From assembly GCA_031414695.1 (NCBI GenBank), contig JANNWG010000046.1:1-64000 (forward strand): a stretch of 64,000 bases of DNA, read 5' to 3'. This document shows, one piece after another, positions 42,694 to 51,287 of the stretch. This DNA is from UKL13-2 sp031414695 (GTDB lineage Bacteria > Pseudomonadota > Gammaproteobacteria > Burkholderiales > Usitatibacteraceae). The translations under genes were made by a program, and so were the position numbers. How positions within the stretch are numbered: the stretch's first letter is position 1; each line of letters starts with the position of its first letter. Under the pieces are notes generated by a model. That model made no database searches. It saw only the letters and a list, made by a program, of their open reading frames with translations, and was not told the DNA's origin.

Positions 42694-43869
42694 TTAGGCG
42701 CTTTCATATAAGCGTGTCAACACAAACTCACGATGGCCTAGGGCTTCGGCGGCGGTGAGTCGGCCATTTACAGTGCGCAACATCATATCAAGCAATTTAT
42801 CGCCAGCTTGATCGAGCATCATCTCACGCTGTAACAACGCACAAGAATCAACGTCGATATGTTCACTCATGGTCCGAACAGTGCGCGGATTTGCGCAAAT
42901 CTTGATCACCGGCACAATCGCGTTGCCGATCACGTTGCCCTGTCCGGTTGGGAAAAGATGCACGGCAAATCCAGATGCCGCACATAAGGTCACCATTTCT
43001 GCCGCAGCTGAGGAAGAATCCATGAACCACAGACCAGGCCCAGTTGGAATCTCTGCCTTATCGAGTACGCCATCGACCATGCATTTCTTACCGATTTTTT
43101 GGATGTTACCCATTGCTTTTTCTTCGATGGTGGTTAAACCGCCGAGGATATTGCCTTTGGTTGGTTGTGAATCAGACAAATCGCTGGTCTTGTGGCGATT
43201 GACCACATCCTGATAGCGATTAAACATGACCATAAAATCTTCAGCTACTTTTGGCGTGCGGCAACGTTTGATGACAACTTGTTCGCCACCGGTAATCTCG
43301 GTGGTTTCGCCAAATACGAGCGTACTGCCGATCTCATAGAGCTTGTCAAATGCATTGCCGACTGTTGGGTTTGCACCACAGCCTGATGTGGTGTCTGACT
43401 CACCACATTTGGTCGATACCCATAATTCGCTGAGCGGGCATTCCTCACGGTGTTTTTCCGATGCATTTTGCAATAGCTCACGTGCCGCCTTGGAGGCGCG
43501 CATGATGGTGTCGTGATCGCCGTGTTGTTCAATACCAAAGCCGACCACTGGCTTGCCTGATTTGGCGATGCCATCGACTACTTTTTGTGTCCAGCCGTCT
43601 TCGATACCGATGACGACTACCGCTGCCACATTGGGGTTGCAACCGGCACCGATCAGCGTGCGGAAATGCAAATCCAAGTCCGCGCCAAACTGTAGGCGTC
43701 CGTATGGATGCGGTATCGCCATCACACCTTTGATATTGTTTGCGACCGCTTCGGCGGCAGCATTAGAAAGGTCATCTACCGGAAGGATAATCACATGGTT
43801 ACGTACGCCTACTCTACCGTTCTCGCGTCGGTAGCCCCAAAAGCTAGTGTTCTTTGAAATCAATGACAT
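42694..43869 (-). CDS. suyB: Probable (R)-sulfolactate sulfo-lyase large subunit SuyB (UxaA family)
   Basis: A 391-residue protein homologous to the C-terminal part of altronate dehydratase. It opens FWGYRRENGRVGVRNHVIILPV, followed by DDLSNAAAEAVANNIKG. Cysteines for the iron site occur in STKCGESDTTSGCGANP (about 150). GLWFMDSS and FPTGQGNVIGNAIVPVIKI follow. SuyAB cleaves (R)-3-sulfolactate to pyruvate and sulfite. The separate small SAF-domain gene immediately upstream gives the SuyA/SuyB two-subunit layout. Other split UxaA-family dehydratases share this architecture, so the substrate call leans on the slcC and comC genes downstream. Confidence 0.82.
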   Translation of the reverse strand: MSLISKNTSFWGYRRENGRVGVRNHVIILPVDDLSNAAAEAVANNIKGVMAIPHPYGRLQFGADLDLHFRTLIGAGCNPNVAAVVVIGIEDGWTQKVVDGIAKSGKPVVGFGIEQHGDHDTIMRASKAARELLQNASEKHREECPLSELWVSTKCGESDTTSGCGANPTVGNAFDKLYEIGSTLVFGETTEITGGEQVVIKRCRTPKVAEDFMVMFNRYQDVVNRHKTSDLSDSQPTKGNILGGLTTIEEKAMGNIQKIGKKCMVDGVLDKAEIPTGPGLWFMDSSSAAAEMVTLCAASGFAVHLFPTGQGNVIGNAIVPVIKICANPRTVRTMSEHIDVDSCALLQREMMLDQAGDKLLDMMLRTVNGRLTAAEALGHREFVLTRLYESA

Positions 43870-43935
43870 GTCAGTCCCTTAGTTTAAATGTGCGCCATCA
43901 AAGCGCCGCAACAGCCCGCTAATAACAAGCCGCTA

Positions 43936-44217
43936 CTACCAGCGTTTGGTTTTGATGTTATGCACATGGGCGTGTTCGCCAACCTTTATCGGTGCCACCA
44001 CACGCCCGATGTCTGTGCCGTATTTAAATATGGTGTCACCTACCGCCATGTCTTTGAGTGCAATCTTGTGACCGATTGGGATATCCTGCAGCGCCTGAAT
44101 TGGGATTTGTTTGTCGTCATCCATAATCCATGCCGTCAGGTCGGCACCCGCTTTGATGCCCTCCACGACCGCCACAGCCACATTGTCTTTTGCCTCGTGC
44201 AATACAAAGTGAATCAT
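43936..44217 (-). CDS. suyA: Probable (R)-sulfolactate sulfo-lyase small subunit SuyA (SAF domain)
   Basis: A 93-residue protein equal to the N-terminal SAF domain of altronate dehydratase: NVAVAVVEGIKAG, IPIGHKIALKDM and the ending GEHAHVHNIKTKRW, which supplies His ligands or contacts near the iron site of SuyB. ATG 44217 has AGGGG eight bases upstream; an upstream TTG is unlikely. It is the first gene of suyA-suyB-slcC-comC, and suyB starts 66 bases later. A candidate GntR operator lies about 140 bases upstream in the region shared with gntR. Confidence 0.82.
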   Translation of the reverse strand: MIHFVLHEAKDNVAVAVVEGIKAGADLTAWIMDDDKQIPIQALQDIPIGHKIALKDMAVGDTIFKYGTDIGRVVAPIKVGEHAHVHNIKTKRW

Positions 44218-44358
44218 CACAAAACCCCTCAAAATACAAAAAAATCAAAGTTGCGCTACGGCGAGTCTGTTGATATGCTCAACCTCGCCGCTCAACAACG
44301 CCTGTTCAAACGCCAATTCAGCGTACAGACATGATGTTATTGACTGATGACCACAATG

Positions 44359-44384
44359 TCAAATAGATCATCTATATGAGTTGA
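44359..44384. promoter_or_regulatory. Candidate GntR operator between suyA and gntR
   Basis: The sequence TCAAATAGATCAT-CTAT-ATGAGTTGA matches 59720-59745 at 23 of 26 positions. Ends TCAA and TTGA form an imperfect palindrome, as for GntR/HutC sites. A second partial copy (ATCATCTTGAGTCA) lies at about 44396. It sits between the divergent suyA and gntR starts, so it could control both. Confidence 0.7.
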
Positions 44385-44455
44385 TTGTTTGACTTATCAT
44401 CTTGAGTCATTAGCGATTGTGACAAAACTCATCACTCCATCTAACGAGACCGACC

Positions 44456-45235
44456 ATGCGCAAATGGGAAGACCCCACCCGACACCACAAACTTGCTGCT
44501 GGCACGGCACTCAACACGCCGCTATACAAGGAAGTAAAACGTCTGTTGACTGAATCCATCAGTGCGGGCGAATGGAAGCCCGGCTGCGCGATCCCAGCCG
44601 AGTACATGCTTGCCGAACAATCAAAGGTATCCATCGGTACCGTTCGCAAGGCGGTTGATGAGTTAGTCAATGAAAACATACTGATTCGCCAACAGGGTCG
44701 AGGCACATTTGTTGCCGCCCACAATCGCGCCAGATTAATGTTTCATTTTTTCCATATAGTACGCAACGACGGCAGCAAATTGACGCCGGAGGTAGTCATG
44801 CGTTCGTTTGCAAGCGGTCTCGCCGACGACGAGGAAGCGGCGCATCTGGGTATTGGGCTACGCGCGAAAGTATTCCGTATTCAAAACATACTGCTTTTGG
44901 CTGGCGAGCCGATCATATTTGACGACATCGTTATCCCGCAGGCGTTATTTCCCAAATTGACAGGCGCTAAGGTTGTTGGCAGACCCAACACCATTTATCA
45001 CCTCTACCAAAGCGCCTACAACATTACTGTAGTGCGTTCAGCAGAAAGATTGCGCGCCCGCCTCGCCGACGCGGAAAGTGCCGAGGTACTAAATGTAAAA
45101 AAACGCGCGCCGCTACTCGAAATACGGCGCGTTGCCATGACATTCAACGATGTTCCAGTGGAGTTTCGTCGCTCCCTTGTGAACACCGAACACTACGAAT
45201 ACTTCAGCGATCTAGCAAAAACGGCGAGTGGTTAA
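44456..45235 (+). CDS. GntR/HutC-family transcriptional regulator of the sulfosugar cluster
   Basis: A 259-residue regulator. The N-terminal winged helix-turn-helix (about 20-90) reads PLYKEVKRLLTESISAGEW and IGTVRKAVDELVNENILIRQQGRGTFV. The C-terminal UTRA effector domain (about 105-245) has FRIQNILLLAGEPIIFDD and PLLEIRRVAMTFNDVPVEFRRS. It lies divergent from suyA and its stop overlaps that of the SDR gene by four bases in convergent orientation. The same operator-like sequence before suyA/gntR and before the TonB receptor makes it the best candidate regulator of the cluster. The likely effector is a pathway intermediate such as sulfolactate or sulfoquinovose; this is unproven. Confidence 0.85.
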   Translation: MRKWEDPTRHHKLAAGTALNTPLYKEVKRLLTESISAGEWKPGCAIPAEYMLAEQSKVSIGTVRKAVDELVNENILIRQQGRGTFVAAHNRARLMFHFFHIVRNDGSKLTPEVVMRSFASGLADDEEAAHLGIGLRAKVFRIQNILLLAGEPIIFDDIVIPQALFPKLTGAKVVGRPNTIYHLYQSAYNITVVRSAERLRARLADAESAEVLNVKKRAPLLEIRRVAMTFNDVPVEFRRSLVNTEHYEYFSDLAKTASG

Positions 45236-46029
45236 CCCGCAACGGAAACCTGCGCCAATCCACCATCAACAATAATATTTTGACCGGTGATGCCGTTCGA
45301 ATCGTCAGCAGCTAGAAATAATGCGGCGCGTGCCACGTGACCTGCATCGAGGCGAAACTTAAGGCACTGTAGTTCAATAAACTGCCGATCATCGTCCGCA
45401 TTGCGCCACAGCGCCTCCTGTCTTGCGGTGACAATCGCGCCAGGCACTAGGGTGTTAACCCGAATATTGCCCTCACCCAGCTCGCGTGCCAACGTGCGAG
45501 ACAGTCCCGATATGGCCGCCTTTGATGAGGTATAGCCAACCAGATTAGCGCGACCCCGCATCCATGACACGGAGCCCAAATTGATGATCGAGCCACCACC
45601 GGCTGCGGCCATATCCGGCGCAACCTGTTGAATGGCAAACACTTGATGTTTCAAATTTAGCGCGAGGCAATTATCCCAATAGGCTGGCGTGAGTTCGGCC
45701 AATGAATGGCGCGTGTCGTTGCCCGCATTGTTGACCAGCACACGAATCGCGCCTAATTCTGCAGCGACCTTTCGCAGATGCGCCTGCAGCGCGTCAATAT
45801 CACGCACATCACACAAGCCAAACTGCGGTGCAATTTTGCAACTGGCGGCCAATCTGGCAACCAGCGCCTCACTCGAAGCTTGGTCGATATCACAAAAAGC
45901 AACGCGCGCACCTTGCTCGGCAAAATGTTCCACCAGTGACGCGCCAATGCCAGACCCACCACCAGAGACAAATACCACACGATTGTCGAGGCTTGGATAA
46001 ATTGTTTTCGCGGTCATTGCGGTTTCCAT
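45232..46029 (-). CDS. SDR dehydrogenase, probable sulfoquinovose 1-dehydrogenase
   Basis: A 265-residue short-chain dehydrogenase. The NAD-binding motif is VSGGGSGIGASL near residue 18, NNAGND is near 90, the catalytic Ser is in GSVSW, and Tyr/Lys are in YTSSKAAIS (about 158-162). Acidic FCDIDQ after beta-2 favours NAD over NADP. ATG 46029 was chosen; another ATG at 46017 has a slightly better upstream GGAAA. It is the last gene of the glycosidase-mutarotase-lactonase-SDR set, the order expected for oxidation of the free sugar to a lactone, which the preceding gene then opens. Glucose or another hexose is the alternative substrate. Confidence 0.75.
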   Translation of the reverse strand: METAMTAKTIYPSLDNRVVFVSGGGSGIGASLVEHFAEQGARVAFCDIDQASSEALVARLAASCKIAPQFGLCDVRDIDALQAHLRKVAAELGAIRVLVNNAGNDTRHSLAELTPAYWDNCLALNLKHQVFAIQQVAPDMAAAGGGSIINLGSVSWMRGRANLVGYTSSKAAISGLSRTLARELGEGNIRVNTLVPGAIVTARQEALWRNADDDRQFIELQCLKFRLDAGHVARAALFLAADDSNGITGQNIIVDGGLAQVSVAG

Positions 46030-46094
46030 GTCTTGTTCACGATCAAGATTATGTTGCAACCAATGATTGTACGTCGCACAGAGGTGGTTGATGA

Positions 46095-47018
46095 TCAATC
46101 AACATAAAGTGGTTCTGTGCGTCCATCGAAATCGGTTGTGCAGGCATAAATTCCACCGGCGTTTACGTCACTTAGGCGCTCAGACTCGGATGCCCCTTCA
46201 CGCGCGGTCGTGATAAATAGTGTTTTTAAGTCGGCACCGCCAAAGGCGATCATGGTCACGCGTTTTGATGGCACGTGAATAATGCCTGTCACGTTGCCCT
46301 GTGTATCGTATCGCAGAACACGACTGCCCTCATATTGCGCGCTCCAATAGTTGCCGACACAATCTATCGCCGCGCCATCGGGTCGGCCACCATATTGCGG
46401 ATCCGTACGATTGTCGGCGCATCTAGCAAATGCGCGGCGCGCGCTGACGCTGCCAGCCTCAATGTCAAATTCAAACTGATACAAGACATGGTTTGGTGTG
46501 TCGGACTGATATACATAACGGTTGTCTGCCGTAAATGCCATGCCATTGCTGACTTTCACACCGCATTGTGTACCTGGCCCCCAACCAAGCCTTACCTTAC
46601 CGCGCTCTAGACAATACACAGCAGCAGCCTCCGTGGTTCGCGGCTCAAACATCGCCCCGGCCCAAAACCGCCCCATGGCATCGCAACGGCCATCATTAAA
46701 ACGCATTGTGCTGGTGTCATACGGTGCATCAGCAATTTTTGTGAGCCTACTATCGGACGGAAAATCAGACGGAAAAAATCGGTAGAAACCATCACGCAAT
46801 GCCGCTACTAAGCCGCCGCTCGCGGCGAGCGCAATGCAACCTGGTTCACACGGCATTGACCAAGATTGGTTGGCGCCGGTCATCGGATCAAAACGATTGA
46901 TGCTGCGTCCGGAAATATCCACCCAATACAATTTTTGTTCGGCCACACTCCATAACGGACACTCGCCCAACGCCGCTTTTGCGTCGAGCACTAATTTGGC
47001 GTCACGCTGTTCAAGCAT
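46095..47018 (-). CDS. SMP-30/gluconolactonase family, probable sulfogluconolactonase
   Basis: A 307-residue six-bladed beta-propeller lactonase. Metal-site motifs are GECPLWS (Glu near residue 19), FNDGRCDAMGRFWAGAM, KVSNGMAFTADNRYVYQSDT and RPDGAAIDCVGNYWSA, giving the Glu, Asn, Asn and Asp ligands of the family. ATG 47018 overlaps the stop of the mutarotase gene as ATGCTTGA. In the sulfo-Entner-Doudoroff route it would hydrolyse 6-deoxy-6-sulfogluconolactone to sulfogluconate. Other aldonolactones are possible on sequence alone. Confidence 0.78.
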   Translation of the reverse strand: MLEQRDAKLVLDAKAALGECPLWSVAEQKLYWVDISGRSINRFDPMTGANQSWSMPCEPGCIALAASGGLVAALRDGFYRFFPSDFPSDSRLTKIADAPYDTSTMRFNDGRCDAMGRFWAGAMFEPRTTEAAAVYCLERGKVRLGWGPGTQCGVKVSNGMAFTADNRYVYQSDTPNHVLYQFEFDIEAGSVSARRAFARCADNRTDPQYGGRPDGAAIDCVGNYWSAQYEGSRVLRYDTQGNVTGIIHVPSKRVTMIAFGGADLKTLFITTAREGASESERLSDVNAGGIYACTTDFDGRTEPLYVD

Positions 47019-47940
47019 GTGATTTTGGCGGCGCAGCACGCCCACTCAAGGTGATCGACATTGATATCTCAAATGATTCATCCGCAGCAAGCAATCGCAT
47101 ACCCGTGTCGGCAATACCCTTTGTGGCAAGCGCAAATGCATTGTTGATATTGGTCACTGGTTCGAGCGCGATAAAGTTGCGTCCGTCATTCGGTGCAAAT
47201 ACGACGATATGGCGACAGGCTTCACTCGCCTCAATTTGCATGCGATGCGTCGAATAATCGAGAACCGCACGGCGGCTCCAGCCAGTAAAACAGTTATCGA
47301 CCTTCCAATTGCTGACGGGTCTGAGTTGGCTGAAATCTGCTTCTGGTGGCACCGGACCAAGGGTAGTTGGCAGTGAGTCACCGTCCATTTTCCACATCCC
47401 TTTCCAATCCGACTGCAAATGGGTGTCCGGTGTGATCGGAAAATAAGGATGAAAGCCGAGTCCGGCGGGCATGGGACGCTTGTCATTGTTTGTAACCGAC
47501 AACACCATTGTCAACACGTTTTGATCGAGCTTCACCAACTGACGGCTTTCGCACAGAAACGGCCAATCTGCATCGGGGCTATGTTTGAGATGAAGCTCGG
47601 CAGTCGCCTCTGATTGTTTCACCACCTGCCACTGACGCTGCCAACCAAAACCGTGGATTGCGTGTGCTCCTTGGATAAAATTTGGACGAAGCGTAAACGT
47701 CTGACTGCCGACCATCAATTTAGCCTGACCAATCCGGTTCGAATATGGCATAAGCGGAAACACACCCATTTGCCGCACATTTCGTTCGCTAATTGCCGCA
47801 TCGGACGCACGCCGAAAGATATCATGCCCTTTCCACGAAAATCGCGCAATGGATGCGCCAATTTCGGGGCACAACGTGAGCTGGCTATCACCACTTTGCA
47901 ACAGCAATGTTTTGGTAGGCTCGGTCATCTTACTCAACAT
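47011..47940 (-). CDS. Aldose 1-epimerase (mutarotase), probably for the sulfosugar
   Basis: A 309-residue galactose-mutarotase-fold protein. Catalytic residues are recognisable as His in QGAHAIHGFGW (about 93-97) and GLGFHPYF (about 167), with the general base Glu in ALEPVTNINNAF (about 273). It interconverts alpha and beta anomers so that glycosidase product can feed the dehydrogenase. The start overlaps the GH31 gene by 11 bases and the stop overlaps the lactonase start, so the four genes are tightly coupled. Confidence 0.85.
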   Translation of the reverse strand: MLSKMTEPTKTLLLQSGDSQLTLCPEIGASIARFSWKGHDIFRRASDAAISERNVRQMGVFPLMPYSNRIGQAKLMVGSQTFTLRPNFIQGAHAIHGFGWQRQWQVVKQSEATAELHLKHSPDADWPFLCESRQLVKLDQNVLTMVLSVTNNDKRPMPAGLGFHPYFPITPDTHLQSDWKGMWKMDGDSLPTTLGPVPPEADFSQLRPVSNWKVDNCFTGWSRRAVLDYSTHRMQIEASEACRHIVVFAPNDGRNFIALEPVTNINNAFALATKGIADTGMRLLAADESFEISMSITLSGRAAPPKSHA

Positions 47941-50206
47941 TTAGATTGATACGCACGCCGCTTGCGGTATCGGTTACGTTCAATCCACTAGATGGCAGAC
48001 ATTGGTTTCGGCGCAAGTTTTGGCCGGACAAGTACACCACGCCATCTTGTTTGTGCAATGTAATACATTGGTTCATCACACAGGGTTGCACCACTGGTAC
48101 GCCAAATAATCGAATTTCTTCAATCGGCGCAGTAAGATCAATTTCACCGGTATGCATCACGGCACGCCCAAGGCACAACACATGTCCCTCACGACCCCAT
48201 ACTGGCAGTTGATGAAGCGCCTTGTTGACAATACGCACTTGACCGCCCGCTATGCGCTCACCACTATCAAGATCAAACCACGCTTCGCCCGCTGGAAAAT
48301 ACACTTCCACCTGACCACCAGGCTGAATAACCGGTGCGACCAGTAATGCCTCGCCAAATAAATATTGCCCTTCAAATGATCTGGCCAACCGGTCATGCGG
48401 AAATGCCAGCGGCATCGCTCGCATTAGCGGCAACCCAGTCGCCGCTGCCTCTGCCGATGCACCAATCATGTACGGAATAAGCTGGTAGCGAAACGCCAGC
48501 AATTTTTTGGCAATCTCTTCACACGCTGCACCAAACGCCCACGGCTCGCGCTCGCCAATGCCGTGATAACGAAAGTGTGAACAAAAAATACCATTCGCCG
48601 TCCAGCGCAAGTAAAGCTCGGTATCAGGCTGCGCTGCGCCATAAAACCCACCGACATCCGTCGCGTAGTACGGCACACCACTCATGCCATAACTTAAGCC
48701 ACCACGAATACTCGCTGCCATGCCCTCCCAATCAGTTTGGGGATCGCCACCCCATTGCATCGGAAAACGCTGGCTGCCAATAAAACCATCGCGCCCCCAC
48801 ACCATCGCCGCACCGCGGCCATTGGCATCGTTATAGCGTTGCGTTGCGTTCCACACACATTGGTTGTAGAGCAATGGATAAACGTTATGCAGACGTCGGC
48901 CACTATCACCATTGTGCGCAACCATGTCGTCTTCGACCTGTTCACCAAAATCGGTCTTGATGACGTCAACACCGTCGTCAAATAACTTATCGTGACTATC
49001 GGCCCAAAATTTCGCTGCTGCTGGGTGAGTGAAATCGAGTATCCCCGACGGTGGCAACGGCGTCAGCACCTTGCCAAACGGATCATCGGTGGGGTCTTTC
49101 ACCCAATCAAACACGTAAGCACTGCCGTCTTGTTTTTTAAGCAGCCAACCCTTGCTATCGAGCTCTGCAAACAACGGGTTATGAATTGATACATAGGGAT
49201 ATTCCCAAGCACATACCTTGAGATTAAACGCCCGCAATGTGGCGAGAATTTTTTTCGGATTGGTGTCAGGCGTGTAAAAACGGCTCTTGTCCCATTCAAA
49301 CGAAAAGCGCGTGCGTACCTCCCATGCCGCACGCCCATCGAGCGTGATGACATCACATGGAATGCCGCGCCGACGTACTTCTGCAGCGGTGTCGATAGCC
49401 TCTTGTGGCACCTTGTAGTATGCGCGTGACAGCCACATGCCGTAGCTCCACATTGGCGGCACAACGGCGCGTCCGGTAAGCGCGGTGTAACGATCCAATA
49501 TGGTGGCCGGTGTACCTGTGAAGAGAAAAATATCGAGCGCATCGTCTTCAACGTCAAGCACATAGCTGCGATGCGACCATTGCGGGTAGCCAACGCCGTG
49601 ACGAACAACGCCTGGCGTATGCGCCATGATCCCCCAGCCATCCGGGCTCCAGCAAAACGGAATATTTTTGTAAGACAGCTCGGTGTTAACGCCGAGCGCA
49701 TCCTCGATGCGACCACGTACCAGATGCCCACGTTTATTCAGCGCGCCGAATTTTTCACCAAAGCCATAAACAGCGGTGTCACTATTGAGTGCAAACGAGG
49801 CGCACCAATGTGGTAGTTCACCAGACTCATGTCCGAATGCCGGTAATCGGGTGCGACCGCGAAAGTGTTGGTCGGTGATTGAAGTAAGGATGGTCTTGCC
49901 CGCTTTTTTCAGCGTTATGCGTAACGGTGCGGCTTCGATATGCAGCGTGACATCATCGGCGGTGATACACCAGCCAGCGCCCTCGGCAGTAACGAAGAGA
50001 GACGCACACGCACTCGGTTGCTGCAATAACCCATAGTCAGGAAGGCTCGATTTGCCAATGGTCACACGCAACGTGTCCGCCGCGTGCGCCGCGACAACCA
50101 TTGGGTTATCGTCAACTGTAAATTGCGCGTTAGTTGCATCAGCGCTGATGAACCGCACCTCACCAAGACGCTGATAACGATGCTGCAAAATGATGTCTGC
50201 TGCCAA
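47930..50206 (-). CDS. GH31 alpha-glycosidase, candidate sulfoquinovosidase
   Basis: A 758-residue GH31 enzyme: N-terminal beta domain (1-245), TIM barrel (about 250-580) and C-terminal beta domains. The nucleophile is Asp419 in VIKTDFGE and the acid/base Asp488 in QWGGDPQ. Overall it resembles the YicI alpha-xylosidase branch more than E. coli YihQ. By eye, EVRTRFSFEWD (296-306) places Arg298 where YihQ has Arg301, which binds the sulfonate, with Phe301 in place of Trp304. No signal peptide is seen, so it acts in the cytoplasm on imported glycosides such as sulfoquinovosyl glycerol. The substrate call comes from context; ordinary glucosides or xylosides remain possible. Confidence 0.8.
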   Translation of the reverse strand: MAADIILQHRYQRLGEVRFISADATNAQFTVDDNPMVVAAHAADTLRVTIGKSSLPDYGLLQQPSACASLFVTAEGAGWCITADDVTLHIEAAPLRITLKKAGKTILTSITDQHFRGRTRLPAFGHESGELPHWCASFALNSDTAVYGFGEKFGALNKRGHLVRGRIEDALGVNTELSYKNIPFCWSPDGWGIMAHTPGVVRHGVGYPQWSHRSYVLDVEDDALDIFLFTGTPATILDRYTALTGRAVVPPMWSYGMWLSRAYYKVPQEAIDTAAEVRRRGIPCDVITLDGRAAWEVRTRFSFEWDKSRFYTPDTNPKKILATLRAFNLKVCAWEYPYVSIHNPLFAELDSKGWLLKKQDGSAYVFDWVKDPTDDPFGKVLTPLPPSGILDFTHPAAAKFWADSHDKLFDDGVDVIKTDFGEQVEDDMVAHNGDSGRRLHNVYPLLYNQCVWNATQRYNDANGRGAAMVWGRDGFIGSQRFPMQWGGDPQTDWEGMAASIRGGLSYGMSGVPYYATDVGGFYGAAQPDTELYLRWTANGIFCSHFRYHGIGEREPWAFGAACEEIAKKLLAFRYQLIPYMIGASAEAAATGLPLMRAMPLAFPHDRLARSFEGQYLFGEALLVAPVIQPGGQVEVYFPAGEAWFDLDSGERIAGGQVRIVNKALHQLPVWGREGHVLCLGRAVMHTGEIDLTAPIEEIRLFGVPVVQPCVMNQCITLHKQDGVVYLSGQNLRRNQCLPSSGLNVTDTASGVRINLNVE

Positions 50207-50222
50207 AAGACTGCTCCAAAGT

Positions 50223-50295
50223 TAAAAGTATAGACAAGGCGGGCATTTCGAGACATTTATTGCTCAAACACCCCACCGATATTAGAGCTTCTATT
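50223..50295. repeat. REP-like palindromic repeat, family A (copy 5, degenerate)
   Basis: Contains GGCGGGCATTTCGAGACATTTATTGCT and CCGATATTAGAGCTTCTA in parts resembling copy 1. It lies just upstream of the GH31 start, within the sulfosugar operon, next to a family B palindrome. Confidence 0.6.
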
Positions 50296-50298
50296 TCG

Positions 50299-50426
50299 GG
50301 AGCTTCTAATAACCAGCCGTTCGTGCTGAGGTATCGAAGCACACACTGTTAAGTGCTTGATTTATAGGGTTGAACAACCCTTCGATACCTCAGGGCGAAC
50401 GGAACTTGAGGTTATGAGAAGCTCCC
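50299..50426. repeat. Long imperfect palindrome, family B (copy 3)
   Basis: Reverse-orientation copy of 4425-4553. It has arms GGAGCTTCTAATAACC and GGTTATGAGAAGCTCC and the core TTAAGTGCTTGATTTATAGG. It sits between the ABC permease gene and the GH31 gene, so it may reduce or end transcription from the transporter genes. Confidence 0.82.
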
Positions 50427-50456
50427 TTTCGCTGCATTCATTTAATTAAACTGTGC

Positions 50457-51287
50457 TTAACCCTTCAAACCACCCGAAGTCAGCCCGCTCACCACCCGCT
50501 CTTGGAAAATCAAAATCACTGTCACTACTGGAATAAGTGCCACTACCAGCGCCGCTGAAATTGTCGGCCACGGAAATGAAAATTCGCCTTGGTACATTTG
50601 AATACCGACCGGCAACGTGCGATAAGCGACTGCGGCGTTCATCGACATCGACAGCAAAAATTCGTCCCAAGCATTCACAAACGCAAGTATGCCTGCGGTG
50701 AACACACCGGGTGCCGCCAACGGCATCACAACATGCCAAAGCGCGCCCATTCTGGTGCAGCCGTCGATCATCGCGGCGTTTTCAATATCGCGCGGAATAT
50801 CTTGGAAAAAACTCACCAGCACCAATGTGCAAATTGGCAAATTTAATACTGTGTAGGGCAATACCAACGCAGTGTAGCTATTCAACAGGCCCAATCCGCG
50901 CATGATTTCAAACAGCGGCACCATCAACGTTACTAGCGGAAACATTGATACGGCGATGATGCCAGTCAAAATCAGATTGCGTCGCTTCAAATTCAGACGC
51001 GCAATAGCATACGCGGCTAAGGTGCTGATAAACAGCGCAAGGCACATTGATAGACCGGCAACGATAACGCTATTGAGCAGGTAGCCCGGCAGCGGTTGAT
51101 CATTGAACGCAGCGATGTAATTGGTCAGTACCGGATTTTGCGGCCAATAGGTAATTGGCTTTGCGGTGAGTTCAATTTCACCCTTGAGTGACGTAAACAA
51201 AATCCACAGCGCGGGAAAAAAGCCGTTAATGATGACAATACCGGCGGCGAACCAGCGCAAACGTTTGGCGGTAAATAAATTATTCAA
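50457..51287 (-). CDS. ABC sugar transporter permease (CUT1, MalG type)
   Basis: A 276-residue inner-membrane permease with six predicted helices. The EAA loop reads ENAAMIDGCTRMGALWHVVMPLAAPG (about 187-212, shown only as a pointer), the site for the ATPase. The MalG-like opening FAAGIVIINGFFPALWIL and ending PVVTVILIFQERVVSGLTSGGLKG are typical of CUT1 family members. Its start overlaps the partner permease by four bases. It imports a mono- or disaccharide-size solute; the cluster suggests sulfoquinovose or its glycosides. Confidence 0.9.
   Translation of the reverse strand: MNNLFTAKRLRWFAAGIVIINGFFPALWILFTSLKGEIELTAKPITYWPQNPVLTNYIAAFNDQPLPGYLLNSVIVAGLSMCLALFISTLAAYAIARLNLKRRNLILTGIIAVSMFPLVTLMVPLFEIMRGLGLLNSYTALVLPYTVLNLPICTLVLVSFFQDIPRDIENAAMIDGCTRMGALWHVVMPLAAPGVFTAGILAFVNAWDEFLLSMSMNAAVAYRTLPVGIQMYQGEFSFPWPTISAALVVALIPVVTVILIFQERVVSGLTSGGLKG

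Noticed and set aside
50062..50342. Minus-strand ORFs upstream of the GH31 gene
   Set aside because: They are shadows of the GH31 start and of the family A and B repeats.
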